DNA from: Paenalcaligenes hominis
GTDB taxonomy: Bacteria; Pseudomonadota; Gammaproteobacteria; Burkholderiales; Burkholderiaceae_B
Direction: 5' to 3'
DNA: 64,000 bases
Assembly: GCF_011927625.1 (NCBI RefSeq)
Contig: NZ_JAATIZ010000002.1
Span: 496,001-560,000 of the forward strand
In this document: piece by piece, positions 45,797-55,820 of the stretch
Layout of the letters: each line of letters begins with the position of its first letter
How positions within the stretch are numbered: the stretch's first letter is position 1
Position numbers and translations under genes: made by a program
The notes under the pieces: generated by a model
Database searches by the model: none
Told to the model about the DNA's origin: nothing
What the model saw: the letters and a program-made list of their open reading frames with translations, nothing else

Positions 45797-46360
45797 ATGT
45801 TATTTATGCTCGACAACTACGATTCATTTACCTATAACTTGGTGCATTATTTCCAAGAGCTTGGTCAAAGCGTTGAGGTACGCCGCAATGATCAGTGCAC
45901 GCTCGCCGATATTGAAGCCCTCAACCCGTCCTATATTTGTATTTCTCCTGGCCCTAGCAACCCAGACCATGCGGGCATTAGTCTGGATGTGATTACACAC
46001 TTTGCAGGCAAAGTGCCTTTGCTAGGAGTGTGTTTGGGGCACCAAGCCATTGCTCAAGCTTTCGGCGGCAAGGTTGTGCATGCCAAGCAAATCATGCATG
46101 GCAAAGTGTCAGCCATTCGTCATGACGGATCCGATGTGTTTAAAGATCTACCTAATCCAATGAACGTCACGCGCTATCACTCCTTAGCCGTCGAAGCAGA
46201 CAGCCTTCCCGACTGCCTTGCTATTACAGCGCAAACAGAGGATGGGGAAATTATGGGGTTACGCCATAAAACGTTGCCTATCAGCGCTGTGCAGTTTCAC
46301 CCTGAATCCATTCTGAGCGAACATGGCCACCAACTATTAAAAAATTTTTTAGAAGCTTAA
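45797..46360 (+). CDS. trpG: Anthranilate synthase component II (glutamine amidotransferase)
   Basis: This 187-residue class I amidotransferase releases ammonia for Trp[17 protein letters not shown] at the start, the nucleophile elbow [15 protein letters not shown] and the His-Glu pair in [14 protein letters not shown] are present. AAAGGA precedes ATG 45797. It is 49 bp after trpE and 9 bp before trpD. It may also serve p-aminobenzoate synthase, as in some bacteria. Confidence 0.95.
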   Translation: MLFMLDNYDSFTYNLVHYFQELGQSVEVRRNDQCTLADIEALNPSYICISPGPSNPDHAGISLDVITHFAGKVPLLGVCLGHQAIAQAFGGKVVHAKQIMHGKVSAIRHDGSDVFKDLPNPMNVTRYHSLAVEADSLPDCLAITAQTEDGEIMGLRHKTLPISAVQFHPESILSEHGHQLLKNFLEA

Positions 46361-46369
46361 GAGACAACG

Positions 46370-47416
46370 ATGAAAAAAGAACGCATGACCATTACGCCTA
46401 GCGAGGCCCTTGTACGCTGCATTGAGCACCGTGAAATTTTCCATGATGAAATGCTGCATTTAATGCGCATGTTAATGCGAGGCGAAATGTCACCCGTCAT
46501 GGCAAGTGCGCTATTAATGGGGCTACGGGTAAAAAAAGAAACCATAGGGGAAATTGCCGCTGCGGCTGAGGTCATGCGTGAGTTTGCCACTCCGGTCATC
46601 ACTCACAACCCAGACGAGTTGCTTGATATGTGTGGCACCGGAGGCGATGGCAGCAACACCTTTAATATCTCTACCGCCGCCATGTTCGTGGTGGCAGCCG
46701 CAGGCGTCAAAGTCGCAAAGCACGGTGGCCGTAGTGCGTCTTCCTCGTCAGGCAGTGCGGACGTCTTAGAGGCATTGGGCGCAAACTTAGACTTGCACCC
46801 CGAGCAAGTCGCTCAAAGCATTGAGGACATCAACATAGGGTTCATGTTTGCCCCCGCCCATCACAGTGCCATGAAAAACATTGCCGCTGTTCGTAAAGAG
46901 TTGGGCGTACGCACACTATTTAATATACTTGGGCCACTAACCAACCCTGCCGGCGCCGCAAATCAGCTCATGGGCGTGTTTCATGCTGACCTAGTGGGCA
47001 TTCAGGTCCGAGCCATGCAACGGCTTGGCGCAAAACATGTTTTAATTGTGCACGGCAAGGATGGAATGGACGAGGCCTCGACAGGGGCTTCTACCTTAGT
47101 AGGCGAACTCAAAAACGATCAAGTCTTTGAGTACGAGATCCATCCCGAAGATTTCGGTATGACCATGAGCTCCAACCGCTCAATTCGCGTGGACTCCAAA
47201 GAAGAGTCCGCGTTAATGATCAAAGAAGCCCTGGATAACATCGAAGGCACCGCTCGCGACATTGTGGCGTTTAATGCGGGCCTAGCTATCTATGCTGGCA
47301 ATGGCGCTGACTCGATTGAAAGCGGTTTGCGCATTGCATTTGATATGATTGCATCGGGCGCAGCACGCGCTAAGCTTGATGAATTTTGTACGTATACTCG
47401 GAAACTAACAGCATGA
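46370..47416 (+). CDS. trpD: Anthranilate phosphoribosyltransferase
   Basis: This 348-residue enzyme joins anthranilate to PRPP. Motifs: [19 protein letters not shown] (PRPP binding), [43 protein letters not shown] and [14 protein letters not shown] 46370 is used; ATG 46385 is a possible alternative. The stop overlaps the trpC start (ATGA). Confidence 0.95.
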   Translation: MKKERMTITPSEALVRCIEHREIFHDEMLHLMRMLMRGEMSPVMASALLMGLRVKKETIGEIAAAAEVMREFATPVITHNPDELLDMCGTGGDGSNTFNISTAAMFVVAAAGVKVAKHGGRSASSSSGSADVLEALGANLDLHPEQVAQSIEDINIGFMFAPAHHSAMKNIAAVRKELGVRTLFNILGPLTNPAGAANQLMGVFHADLVGIQVRAMQRLGAKHVLIVHGKDGMDEASTGASTLVGELKNDQVFEYEIHPEDFGMTMSSNRSIRVDSKEESALMIKEALDNIEGTARDIVAFNAGLAIYAGNGADSIESGLRIAFDMIASGAARAKLDEFCTYTRKLTA

Positions 47417-48204
47417 ACGATATTCTCGCTAAAATTCTCCAAACCAAAAAAGAAGAAGTCGCCGCAGCGCGTCAGTTGCGCAGCGAAGCCGATTTATTAC
47501 GCGAAGCTAAAAGTCGTAAAGATGTGCGTGGTTTTGTGCGTGCATTGAACTACAAAACTAGCCAAGGGCAACCCGCTGTCATTGCTGAGGTAAAAAAAGC
47601 CTCGCCCTCTAAAGGCGTAATCCGCGAAAACTTTAACCCCACTGAAATTGCCACCAGTTATGCAGCCCATGGCGCGGCCTGCTTATCGGTATTAACCGAT
47701 ATGCAGTATTTTCAAGGGGCCTACGACCATCTCCGCCAAGCCCGTGCGGCCTGCGCATTGCCTGTGCTGCGCAAAGACTTTATGGTGGACCCCTATCAGG
47801 TTATCCATGCGCGCGCCATTGGCGCCGATTGTATTTTGCTCATTGTGGCCGCCCTTAGCCTTAACCAGTTACTTGAACTGGAAGCCCTAGCCCACGAATT
47901 AGGCATGGACGTATTAGTCGAGGTTCATGACAAAGACGAGCTGGATACCGCCTTACAACTCAAAAGTTCTTTGCTTGGCATTAATAACCGCAACTTGCGT
48001 ACCTTTGAAACCAGCTTGCAAAACACCATTGATTTACTTGATTTAATCCCCGAAGGCAAGCTGATCATCACAGAAAGTGGTATTCTTAATGCTGATGATG
48101 TGAAAACGATGCGCGATCATCAGGTAAACGCATTTTTAGTGGGCGAAGCGTTTATGCGCCAGCCCGACCCCGGGGTGGCGTTAGAGCAACTGTTTTTTAA
48201 CTAA
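47413..48204 (+). CDS. trpC: Indole-3-glycerol-phosphate synthase
   Basis: This 263-residue TIM-barrel closes the indole ring of the tryptophan pathway. Motifs: [14 protein letters not shown] at the N-terminus, [15 protein letters not shown] (catalytic Lys), [43 protein letters not shown] and ITESGI. TrpF is not fused and trpF/trpBA are not in the window. It is translationally coupled to trpD by a 4-bp overlap. Confidence 0.95.
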   Translation: MNDILAKILQTKKEEVAAARQLRSEADLLREAKSRKDVRGFVRALNYKTSQGQPAVIAEVKKASPSKGVIRENFNPTEIATSYAAHGAACLSVLTDMQYFQGAYDHLRQARAACALPVLRKDFMVDPYQVIHARAIGADCILLIVAALSLNQLLELEALAHELGMDVLVEVHDKDELDTALQLKSSLLGINNRNLRTFETSLQNTIDLLDLIPEGKLIITESGILNADDVKTMRDHQVNAFLVGEAFMRQPDPGVALEQLFFN

Positions 48205-48219
48205 ACACACCTATTTTTT

Positions 48220-48987
48220 ATGCACATGCAACAACTAGGGCTGTTAGATCAGCCAGAAACGCTTAATCAATTAACTGGCTCTCTTCAGCCTTTGGTTGCG
48301 GCATTGTCTCCTGAATGGCAGTCTGTACTTCAACAAGAACCTCTACAAACCAAACTACAACTGCTTGATTACTGGCTAAAACAACGGCTCTCAGCAGGGG
48401 CTGTTATTTATCCATCCAATCCTTTTTATGCTTTAACTTTGTGTCAGCCGGCTGACATCAAGGTCATTATCTTAGGCCAAGACCCCTACCACGGCCCAGG
48501 CCAAGCTCAGGGCTTGGCCTTTTCGGTGCCCGACTATGTACCGTGTCCGCCTAGCTTGCGCAATATCTACGAAGAACTGCATTTGGAATACCCCGAGTAC
48601 GCCAATTACCCGCCACGCCACGACCTTACCCCTTGGGTAGAGCAAGGGGTGCTGCTTTTAAATACTTCGCTTACCGTCGAAGACGGCAAGGCAGCGTCGC
48701 ATGCCAACAAAGGCTGGGAGCACATCAGCGACGGCATCTTGCAGCATTTACTCACCTTAGACACACCCAAAGTCTTTATGCTGTGGGGCAATCATGCGCA
48801 AGCCAAAATCGAGCTGATCAACGCCCATAAAACGGGTCCAATTGAAATTCTACGCTCAAACCACCCCTCGCCTTTAGCTGCTAAACGAAAACCTACGCCC
48901 TTTATAGGCAGTGGGCAATTTAAGCAATGTAATGCTTGGCTCGAGGCTCATGGTCAAACCCCCATCCAATGGATTGCCCCCTCTTAG
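48220..48987 (+). CDS. ung: Uracil-DNA glycosylase
   Basis: This 255-residue family 1 glycosylase removes uracil from DNA. The water-activating motif GQDPYHGPGQAQGLAFSVP and the C-terminal loop NHPSPLAAKRK are intact, with LLLNTSLTVEDGKAASH between them. It begins 15 bp after trpC and is followed by a strong terminator, so it may be read with the trp operon. Confidence 0.95.
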   Translation: MHMQQLGLLDQPETLNQLTGSLQPLVAALSPEWQSVLQQEPLQTKLQLLDYWLKQRLSAGAVIYPSNPFYALTLCQPADIKVIILGQDPYHGPGQAQGLAFSVPDYVPCPPSLRNIYEELHLEYPEYANYPPRHDLTPWVEQGVLLLNTSLTVEDGKAASHANKGWEHISDGILQHLLTLDTPKVFMLWGNHAQAKIELINAHKTGPIEILRSNHPSPLAAKRKPTPFIGSGQFKQCNAWLEAHGQTPIQWIAPS

Positions 48988-49001
48988 AAACAACAGAAAA
49001 T

Positions 49002-49026
49002 AAAAAAGGGCCTATGGCCCTTTTTT
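49002..49026. terminator. Bidirectional terminator between ung and lipA
   Basis: GGGCC-TAT-GGCCC (49008-49020) is flanked by six A on the left and six T on the right, so it can stop both converging transcripts. Confidence 0.92.
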
Positions 49027-49046
49027 AGTGGGTAGAGGCTTTGAGC

Positions 49047-50030
49047 CTAGGCCACACCAGCCGCCTCGGCCTGCTGATCGGCATGATAGGACGAGCGCAC
49101 CATGGCACCAATCGCAGCATGGGTAAAACCCATTTCATAGGCTTTTTGCTCTAGCTCTTTGAACTCGTCCGGCGTGACGTAACGCAACACCGGTAAATGG
49201 TGTTCAGAAGGCTGCAAGTACTGACCAATGGTGAGCATATCGACGTTATGGGCTCGTAGATCGCGCATGACCTCGAGAATTTCCTCGTTGGTTTCACCTA
49301 GACCCACCATTAAGCCAGATTTAGTCGGCACAGTGGGGCAGCGCTCTTTAAATTGAGAAAGCAATTTTAATGAGTGCTCGTAGTCTGCACCAGGCCGCGC
49401 CTGCTTGTATAGGCGTGGAATGGTTTCAAGGTTGTGATTCATGACATCAGGCGGACTTTGCTCGAAAATATCTAAGGCACGATCTAAACGACCACGGAAA
49501 TCAGGCACTAAGACCTCGATAGTCGTATGAGGTGAATGCTCGCGCACCTTGTCAATGCACTCCACAAAGTGAGCCGCCCCGCCATCGCGCAAATCGTCGC
49601 GGTCTACAGAGGTAACCACAACGTACGACAAACGCATCGCGCCGATGGCTTTGGCTAAATTAATGGGCTCGTCGGTATCGAGCGGGTCGGGGCGACCATG
49701 CCCCACATCGCAAAACGGACAGCGACGGGTACATTTATCGCCCATGATCATAAAGGTAGCCGTGCCTTTACCGAAACATTCGCCAATGTTAGGGCAGGAG
49801 GCTTCCTCGCACACCGTATAGAGATTGCGCTCGCGCAAAATGGTTTTAATGTCGTAAAAACGCGAGCTAGGCGCAGCAGCTTTAACACGAATCCAATCCG
49901 GTTTCTTCAAACGCTCGGTTTGAACGATCTTGATGGGCAAGCGTGAGGTTTTGTCTTCTGCTTTCTGCTTTTGCATCGGGTCGTATTCACGAGGACGCAC
50001 TGTCGGTTTGGGAGTATTCACGTTATTCAT
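49047..50030 (-). CDS. lipA: Lipoyl synthase
   Basis: This 327-residue radical-SAM enzyme inserts two sulfurs into octanoyl-protein. The auxiliary cluster cysteines are in [12 protein letters not shown], and the radical-SAM cluster is [29 protein letters not shown] and [12 protein letters not shown] are further family blocks. It overlaps lipB by 8 bp on the same strand, the usual pairing. Confidence 0.95.
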   Translation of the reverse strand: MNNVNTPKPTVRPREYDPMQKQKAEDKTSRLPIKIVQTERLKKPDWIRVKAAAPSSRFYDIKTILRERNLYTVCEEASCPNIGECFGKGTATFMIMGDKCTRRCPFCDVGHGRPDPLDTDEPINLAKAIGAMRLSYVVVTSVDRDDLRDGGAAHFVECIDKVREHSPHTTIEVLVPDFRGRLDRALDIFEQSPPDVMNHNLETIPRLYKQARPGADYEHSLKLLSQFKERCPTVPTKSGLMVGLGETNEEILEVMRDLRAHNVDMLTIGQYLQPSEHHLPVLRYVTPDEFKELEQKAYEMGFTHAAIGAMVRSSYHADQQAEAAGVA

Positions 50031-50694
50031 AAGCTTTTTCAGTAGTAGCGCTAAATTGGTGTTTTAGCTGTAAAGACAAGACCTGACCTACCTGCTCCAG
50101 ACTGACCGTCTGGCCACATGAGCGCATATCGGTGGTGCCTAGACCCGCATACCCACACGGATTGATACCATCGAAGGGGCGTAAGTCCATATCGACATTT
50201 AAAGACAAACCATGGTAACTGCGACCATTTCGTATTTTAACACCGAGGGCAGCAATCTTAACGAATTCATCAGGAGCATAATGGGTATTACGTACGGAAT
50301 CGCCACGTACATACACCCCCGGTGCATTTTCTTTACGTTCGCTAGCAATGCCGAAATGCGCCAAAGTCTGAATAATGGCCGTTTCCAGTTTGGCCACGTA
50401 CTCGCGTACGTATAGACCTTGACGGCGTAAATCAATTAAACAATAGGCAATAAGCTGACCCGGCCCGTGGTAGGTGACCTGCCCACCACGGTCTGTATTA
50501 ACAATAGGAATAGCGTGGGCATTGAGGATATGTTCGGCTTTGCCAGCTTGACCCAACGTATAGACTGCAGGGTGCTCGAGTAACCAGATTTCGTCTGGGC
50601 TATCGGCATGCCGTGTATTGGTGTAGTCCTGCATGGCCTGCCAAATCAGCGTGTAATCGGGTTGGCCATTTAACCACCGCAACTGCATCGTCAT
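50023..50694 (-). CDS. lipB: Octanoyltransferase
   Basis: This 223-residue enzyme moves octanoate from acyl carrier protein to lipoate-dependent enzymes. Motifs: [57 protein letters not shown]-like block (catalytic Lys) and INPCGYAG (catalytic Cys). ATG 50694 has GGTGG upstream. It works with LipA. Confidence 0.94.
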   Translation of the reverse strand: MTMQLRWLNGQPDYTLIWQAMQDYTNTRHADSPDEIWLLEHPAVYTLGQAGKAEHILNAHAIPIVNTDRGGQVTYHGPGQLIAYCLIDLRRQGLYVREYVAKLETAIIQTLAHFGIASERKENAPGVYVRGDSVRNTHYAPDEFVKIAALGVKIRNGRSYHGLSLNVDMDLRPFDGINPCGYAGLGTTDMRSCGQTVSLEQVGQVLSLQLKHQFSATTEKAYE

Positions 50695-50709
50695 CTACCA
50701 CCTACCTGA

Positions 50710-50982
50710 TTACAACACGATGGACACCAGAGGATGACCATGCAAGGCTTTGTACAACGCATCAAGCTGCTCGCGTGACACCGCATTAATGTGAAAGGTG
50801 AGCCCGGTGTAATTGCCTTTTTCGCTAGGACGGCTTACTAAGGTATCACGGTCGTAATCAGGATCGTGTTCTAGGACCACCTCAATTAATACCTCTTCGA
50901 ACTCAGGGACGGCTTTACCCATGACCTTGATAGGAAACACACAGGGGTATTCAATTAGGGAATCTTCGGGTTTGATTTCCAT
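50710..50982 (-). CDS. DUF493 (YbeD-like) protein
   Basis: This 90-residue protein matches the DUF493 family: IEYPCVFPIKVMGKAVPEF at the start and RPSEKGNYTGLTFHINAVSREQLDALYKAL-type blocks after it. It has an ACT-like ferredoxin fold and unknown function. In many proteobacteria it sits between dacA/dat and lipB, as here; the dat gene ends 1 bp away. Confidence 0.88.
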   Translation of the reverse strand: MEIKPEDSLIEYPCVFPIKVMGKAVPEFEEVLIEVVLEHDPDYDRDTLVSRPSEKGNYTGLTFHINAVSREQLDALYKALHGHPLVSIVL

Positions 50983-50983
50983 G

Positions 50984-51856
50984 TTAGTGTCCTTCTAATT
51001 GCGCAATACGTTCATCGTACCCTGCTCTGAGCGCTTGGTAAATAGGCCCGGGCTGCCCATTGCCAACCGCTTTACCGTTGTACTGCAAAATAGGCAGCAC
51101 TTCTTTGGTGGCAGAGGTAATTAAAAGCTCATCGGCATCAGCCACTTCTGCCTCTGAAATAGGGCGTGCTTCAAAGGGAATATTGGCACTGGCAGCAAGC
51201 TCTTCAAGCAAACGATAGCGGACGCCCTCAAGGATTAAGTGATTGCGTGGTGGCGCAAGCAATACGCCGTCTTTAACTACCCAGATATTGGTCGAAGACC
51301 CCTCGGTTAAAAAGCCGTCTCGGAACTGGATCACCTCGTCGACACCGGCTTCGACGGCCTGTTGACGCGCCAGCACATTACCCAATAACGAGATAGATTT
51401 AATGTGGCACATGAGCCAACGTAAATCCTGAGTCGCTACCGCCGTCAACCCCTTTTCACGTGCTTCGGTAGGACGCTCAAAAGGGTTCACCATACAAAAG
51501 ATAGTAGGTGTACTGCCTTCAGGGAAAGGATGATCGCGTTTGGCCGCACCACGCGTTACGTGCAAATACACGAGGCAGTCGCGACCTCGCCCCACGCGCG
51601 CCAACATATCAAGCACTAATTGCTCCCAGTCTTGGCGCGTAAATGAAGTGTCAAGCTGAATCAACTTTAAGCTGCGCTCTAAACGCGCGAGATGCTCTTC
51701 AATACGGAACGGCTTGCCTTGATACACAGGCACCACATCGTAAATACCATCGCCAAAAATAAAACCGCGATCCAGCACAGAGATTTTGGCGTCAGCAATA
51801 CGAACGTAATCGCCATTTAAGTAGACGATCGTGTCAGGATCTACGTTTGGAATCAT
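50984..51856 (-). CDS. dat: D-amino acid aminotransferase
   Basis: This 290-residue fold-type IV PLP enzyme converts D-alanine and 2-oxoglutarate to pyruvate and D-glutamate, feeding the cell wall. Signature: VLDRGFIFGDGIYDVVPVY, the PLP lysine in CHIKSISLLGNVLARQQA, and FLTEGSSTNIWVV. It lies in the dacC-dat-DUF493-lipB-lipA run. Branched-chain specificity is less likely given the D-AAT-like core. Confidence 0.9.
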   Translation of the reverse strand: MIPNVDPDTIVYLNGDYVRIADAKISVLDRGFIFGDGIYDVVPVYQGKPFRIEEHLARLERSLKLIQLDTSFTRQDWEQLVLDMLARVGRGRDCLVYLHVTRGAAKRDHPFPEGSTPTIFCMVNPFERPTEAREKGLTAVATQDLRWLMCHIKSISLLGNVLARQQAVEAGVDEVIQFRDGFLTEGSSTNIWVVKDGVLLAPPRNHLILEGVRYRLLEELAASANIPFEARPISEAEVADADELLITSATKEVLPILQYNGKAVGNGQPGPIYQALRAGYDERIAQLEGH

Positions 51857-51902
51857 GTCTGCCTCGTAACAACAATGATAAAAAAGTGAAAAGAGCGGTC
51901 AA

Positions 51903-53090
51903 TTAGTTAAACCACATGCGAACCTTGTCGACCATACGCCCCACAAAGCCGGCTTGAGGCACATTTTCTAAGGCCAATAACGGCACATTAGCTAGTGTGT
52001 GATCCTCTAGGCTAAATGTGACATTGCCTACTTGCTGGTCTTGGGCGACGGGTGCCATTAACGGTTGAGCATAGTGTGCCGTGGGTTTGATGTCATTAGA
52101 GCGACCTCGTGGGACTGTTACCCATACCGACTGTTTTAAACCTAAACCCACGTTTTCGGTTTCGCCTTCCCAGATACGAGCATTCACAATCGGCTCGTTA
52201 GGCTTGTAAAGCTCTACCGTATCAAAGTTCTGATAGCTCCAATTTAAAAGCTTTAAGCTGTCTTCGGTACGAGCGGCATCATTGGCTGTGCCCGTCACCA
52301 CCGTAATAATTCGACGACCGTCGCGTAAGGCAGTGGTCACTAAGCCATACCCCGCTGATTTCGTATGACCGGTCTTTAAGCCGTCTACAGTGGTATCTAA
52401 CCATAACAAGCGATTGCGGTTTGGTTGATTGATTTTGTTATAGAGGTATTCTTTTTGGCTGTAATAATGCACATGCTGGGGAAAGCGGGTGACTAAATTT
52501 TTAGCCAAAATGCCTAAATCACGCACTGAGGTGAGGTGATCAGGGTGCGGTAAACCACTGCCATTTTCAAAATGCGTGTTGCTTAACCCTTGGCGCTTAG
52601 CCTCCTCGTTCATCAATGCAGCAAAGGCTTCCTCGCTACCAGAAATGGTTTCTGCTAACACCACCGTGGCGTCGTTACCCGACTGCACAATCATCCCTTG
52701 CAATAGCTCGTTGACAGTGACTTGTGTATTAGGATTTAAAAACATACGTGACCCTTCAGTACGCCACGCATTTTCAGATACCGTCACTTCTTGATCTAGA
52801 CTTAATCGACCGGCTTCGATCGCATCAAAGACTAAATAGGCTGTCATGAGCTTGGTCAGTGAGGCTGGCTCAATACGCTCATCAATATTATGGGCCGCGA
52901 TAATTTGCTCGCTATTTGCATCTAAGCTCAACCACGCCTTAGCGCCTAAGGTGGGAGCAGGAATCGTAGATAGCTCGCTGACAAGTGTGGGGTTTGAGGC
53001 TAGCTCTTGGGCTACCGAGAGCAAAGGCACAAAAGCTAGGCTTAGCGCCGCCACGTAGCGGCGTAAGGAAATTCGACCGTTGTTAAACAT
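51903..53090 (-). CDS. dacC: D-alanyl-D-alanine carboxypeptidase (PBP5/6 type)
   Basis: This 395-residue exported penicillin-binding protein trims peptidoglycan stem peptides. It has a signal peptide (FVPLLSVAQELA region), the SxxK motif in PASLTKLMTAY, SGN in IVQSGNDATVVLAE and KTG in DGLKTGHTKSAG, followed by the PBP5 C-terminal beta domain. A C-terminal amphipathic helix (FVGRMVDKVRMWFN) would anchor it to the inner membrane. Confidence 0.92.
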   Translation of the reverse strand: MFNNGRISLRRYVAALSLAFVPLLSVAQELASNPTLVSELSTIPAPTLGAKAWLSLDANSEQIIAAHNIDERIEPASLTKLMTAYLVFDAIEAGRLSLDQEVTVSENAWRTEGSRMFLNPNTQVTVNELLQGMIVQSGNDATVVLAETISGSEEAFAALMNEEAKRQGLSNTHFENGSGLPHPDHLTSVRDLGILAKNLVTRFPQHVHYYSQKEYLYNKINQPNRNRLLWLDTTVDGLKTGHTKSAGYGLVTTALRDGRRIITVVTGTANDAARTEDSLKLLNWSYQNFDTVELYKPNEPIVNARIWEGETENVGLGLKQSVWVTVPRGRSNDIKPTAHYAQPLMAPVAQDQQVGNVTFSLEDHTLANVPLLALENVPQAGFVGRMVDKVRMWFN

Positions 53091-53202
53091 AATTCGACGT
53101 CATTAATAAGGAGCAAAAGAAAGTGTGTACCATTATAGGCACGGCATTCGGTGCTAAGAATGGCTAAAGAGGAATTGGTACGCTACGTTTTGTAACAAAA
53201 CC

Positions 53203-53871
53203 CTACGACTCGGCACGCATCAAACCTAATTGCCATTGAGCCGCCACTAATTCGCGTAGCAAAATCAGTTTGCCATGGAAAAAATGCCCGGCAGCAGGAA
53301 TAACAGTGACGGCTAAATCGTGGGTTTGGGCAAACTCCATGGCTTCGTCTACTGGTACGACCTCGTCATCGGCCCCATGCACTAGGTAGGTATGGGCCGG
53401 CACCTCGAGTGCATCCACAAACAGAAAACGCTTTACCGCACACCCAGCCAAAACCAAATGCAGTGGAGTGGCTAAGCCTGTCTGTTTTAATAAAGTATAT
53501 AACTGTGCTGCTACCGAGGTTCCGAATGAAAACCCACCTAATAAGAAAGGGTGGCGTGCTATATCGGGAAATTGCGCTTGAAACTGCACGACTAGCTCGT
53601 ACATATCCAGCGTTTCACCATGACCGTGATCAAAGGTGCCTTCAGAGGCGCCCACCCCTCGGAAATCAGGCCGTACTACAACTAAGCCTTGAGTCGTAGC
53701 GGCGCGGCTCATGGTGGTAATGACTTTATTATTCCGTGCGCCCCCGTGCAAAGGATGGGGATGCAATAACAAAACCCAACCTCGAATAGGTTGATGGGTT
53801 TCGGGCCAGTCCATTGCGCAATCAATGCGCCCTGCTTTGCCCTCGAACTGAATAGTCTGCATACGTTCCAT
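53203..53871 (-). CDS. Alpha/beta hydrolase
   Basis: This 222-residue hydrolase has LLLHPHPLHGGARNNKVI near the N-terminus, VRPDFRGVGASEG, nucleophile elbow GGFSFGTSVAAQL, Asp in VHGADDEVVPV and His in PAAGHFFHGKL. This layout defines a widespread group of small bacterial hydrolases of unknown substrate. A second ATG at 53862 (GGAA upstream) may be the true start. It is divergent from birA. Confidence 0.8.
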   Translation of the reverse strand: MERMQTIQFEGKAGRIDCAMDWPETHQPIRGWVLLLHPHPLHGGARNNKVITTMSRAATTQGLVVVRPDFRGVGASEGTFDHGHGETLDMYELVVQFQAQFPDIARHPFLLGGFSFGTSVAAQLYTLLKQTGLATPLHLVLAGCAVKRFLFVDALEVPAHTYLVHGADDEVVPVDEAMEFAQTHDLAVTVIPAAGHFFHGKLILLRELVAAQWQLGLMRAES

Positions 53872-53926
53872 GTCTAAAATGCCATAATAGGAGTAATGTG
53901 TTTTATTTTAACTAAATCTACGTATC

Positions 53927-54835
53927 GTGCCTGTGAACATCCGTTTACCCTCGAAGCCCTACCCTGCCGCTCTTGGTCTAGATGATCCCACTATGATCAT
54001 TCAACAACTTCAAAGCTTGCTTCCTTTTTTCCCTACGCTACGCTGGGTCGAGCGTACTGATTCCACCAACGCAGATCTCTTAGAGCTAGCGCGTGCTGGC
54101 TCGGGCCAACTGATTCGCCCTTGGCTGCTTGGCGCCCATCTGCAAGACCGCGGCCGAGGCCGTGCCGGACGCACATGGGAAAACCGCCGTGGGGGGCACC
54201 TCATGTTTTCCTGTGCCTTTGATATTTTCTTGCCTGCACGGCAATTAGCCACCTTATCACCATTGGCTGGCGTCGCTGCTACCGAAGCACTTCGTGCTTT
54301 ACTACCCATCCAAGACGCACACAAACTGACCATGAAATGGCCTAACGATATCTTGTGGCGCGGTGGCAAACTCGCTGGCATTTTGACCGAGGTCACCCGG
54401 GCGAGTACGTCTCCATTAAGCGCGGATCACCATGTAGTGATCATCGGCATTGGGGTTAATCTTAACGATGCCAAAGCGCTCAGTCATGCATTGAATCGAC
54501 ATGTGGCAGACTGGGCCGATGTGGTGAGTGAATCCCCCAGTCTAAAGGACATCAGCGCCGCCGAACTGGCGGCCTCGATTGCCAAAAGCTGGTATCAAGC
54601 TCTGAATGATGTCACCGCCTATGGGTTTAAGGATCTGCCCACCCGTTATAAGAAAGTGGATGGCTTATGGGACAAATCCTTGTCCATTATCGATAACGAT
54701 CAAATTCTTCTCGAAGGGGTGGGGGCAGGCATCAACGAGTACGGTCAGTTGCTATTGCGGCGCTCGGGCCAAACTCATGCGATTTCTGTAGGTGAGGTTT
54801 CTGTGCGCCCCACTAAGCCTGAGTCGACGGTATGA
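53927..54835 (+). CDS. birA: Biotin-[acetyl-CoA-carboxylase] ligase
   Basis: This biotin protein ligase (302 residues from GTG 53927) attaches biotin to carrier proteins. Motifs: TDSTNADLL, the adenylate loop DRGRGRAGRTWENRRGG, KWPNDILWRGGKLAGIL and IGIGVNLND. There is no N-terminal helix-turn-helix, so it is a ligase only, not a repressor. A later ATG at 53993 is an alternative start. It overlaps coaX by 4 bp. Confidence 0.9.
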   Translation: MPVNIRLPSKPYPAALGLDDPTMIIQQLQSLLPFFPTLRWVERTDSTNADLLELARAGSGQLIRPWLLGAHLQDRGRGRAGRTWENRRGGHLMFSCAFDIFLPARQLATLSPLAGVAATEALRALLPIQDAHKLTMKWPNDILWRGGKLAGILTEVTRASTSPLSADHHVVIIGIGVNLNDAKALSHALNRHVADWADVVSESPSLKDISAAELAASIAKSWYQALNDVTAYGFKDLPTRYKKVDGLWDKSLSIIDNDQILLEGVGAGINEYGQLLLRRSGQTHAISVGEVSVRPTKPESTV

Positions 54836-55635
54836 ATTTATTGATAGACATCGGTAACACACGCATTAAATTTGGTTATGCACTGGCTACTGGGGAACGC
54901 TGTGTACAGCATACCCTAGCCGTCATTCCCCAAGACCTAGATCAATTTGTGCCTTGGCTGCAACACCACGGCTTACAACCCAAGCGCGCCCTATTAATTT
55001 CTGTCGCCAAAGCCGATGTGGAACAACAAGTGCTTCAGGTGCTGCAGGGCATAGGGTGCGACATAATTTGGCTGGATGCCACCCAGCCCTGTGATCGCTT
55101 ACGCAATGGCTACGATCAGCCTAGCCAGCTTGGTGCCGATCGGTGGCTATCACTGATTGGTGTCCTCGTACATCATCATGCTTTAGCGCGCCCCATCGTA
55201 CATGCCAGCTTTGGTACGGCCACAACAGTAGATACCATTCGTGCCGCCACTTCGACCGAGTCCGCTCTTTTCCAAGGCGGTCTCATCTTGCCAGGCCCAC
55301 AGCTCATGTACGAGGCACTGGCCACAAAAACAGCTAAACTGGGGCAAGGCTCAGGGGGGCTGTTAGATTTTCCGACCCATACCCGAGCCGCTATCAGCAC
55401 AGGAATTGCCGCCGCTCAAGCGGGTGCCGTGCTACGGCAATGGCAACTCGCCTTAGACTTAGGTCTTGGTGTACCGTTATTGGTGTGCAGCGGGGGCGGT
55501 TGGGCGCTTATCCAAACAGAAATGGAACAAGCGTACCAGCAACGCCAACGCCAACTGCAACTGGCACCCGAAGCGCTGCGCTACCAACCCACTCCGGTCT
55601 TAGATGGTTTAGCCTATATGACAACGCAGTGCTAA
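54832..55635 (+). CDS. coaX: Type III pantothenate kinase
   Basis: This 267-residue ASKHA-fold kinase phosphorylates pantothenate for CoA synthesis. Motifs: LLIDIGNTRIKFGYA at the start, QLGADRWLSLIGV, SFGTATTVDTI and GGLILPGPQLMYEAL. The birA-coaX pairing with ATGA overlap is common in beta-proteobacteria. Confidence 0.93.
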   Translation: MNLLIDIGNTRIKFGYALATGERCVQHTLAVIPQDLDQFVPWLQHHGLQPKRALLISVAKADVEQQVLQVLQGIGCDIIWLDATQPCDRLRNGYDQPSQLGADRWLSLIGVLVHHHALARPIVHASFGTATTVDTIRAATSTESALFQGGLILPGPQLMYEALATKTAKLGQGSGGLLDFPTHTRAAISTGIAAAQAGAVLRQWQLALDLGLGVPLLVCSGGGWALIQTEMEQAYQQRQRQLQLAPEALRYQPTPVLDGLAYMTTQC

Positions 55636-55647
55636 AAAGGATCTCGT

Positions 55648-55806
55648 ATGCGTACTTTTGCCCTATTTTTAGTCATCGTTAACCTGTTTTTACTGGCTTA
55701 TGGTCAAGGTTTTTTTGGTGTTGCGCCTAGTGAATTAGGCCGTAGCCCATCACCTAAGCCTTTTTTTAATCATGCCAACATTCATATTGGCTCCTCTCAA
55801 CCTTAA
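55648..55806 (+). CDS. Small membrane-anchored protein downstream of coaX
   Basis: This 52-residue frame has an AAGG ribosome site 8 bp before ATG 55648. Residues 4-18 form one hydrophobic helix ([15 protein letters not shown]) followed by a short polar, proline-containing tail ([13 protein letters not shown]). In other Burkholderiales a SPOR-domain protein with a similar N-terminal anchor (NLxLxAxGQG-F) often follows coaX. Here only the anchor remains, so this could be a reduced relative. The frame and ribosome site support translation; function is unknown. Confidence 0.65.
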   Translation: MRTFALFLVIVNLFLLAYGQGFFGVAPSELGRSPSPKPFFNHANIHIGSSQP

Positions 55807-55820
55807 CTCGGTCTTTTCGT

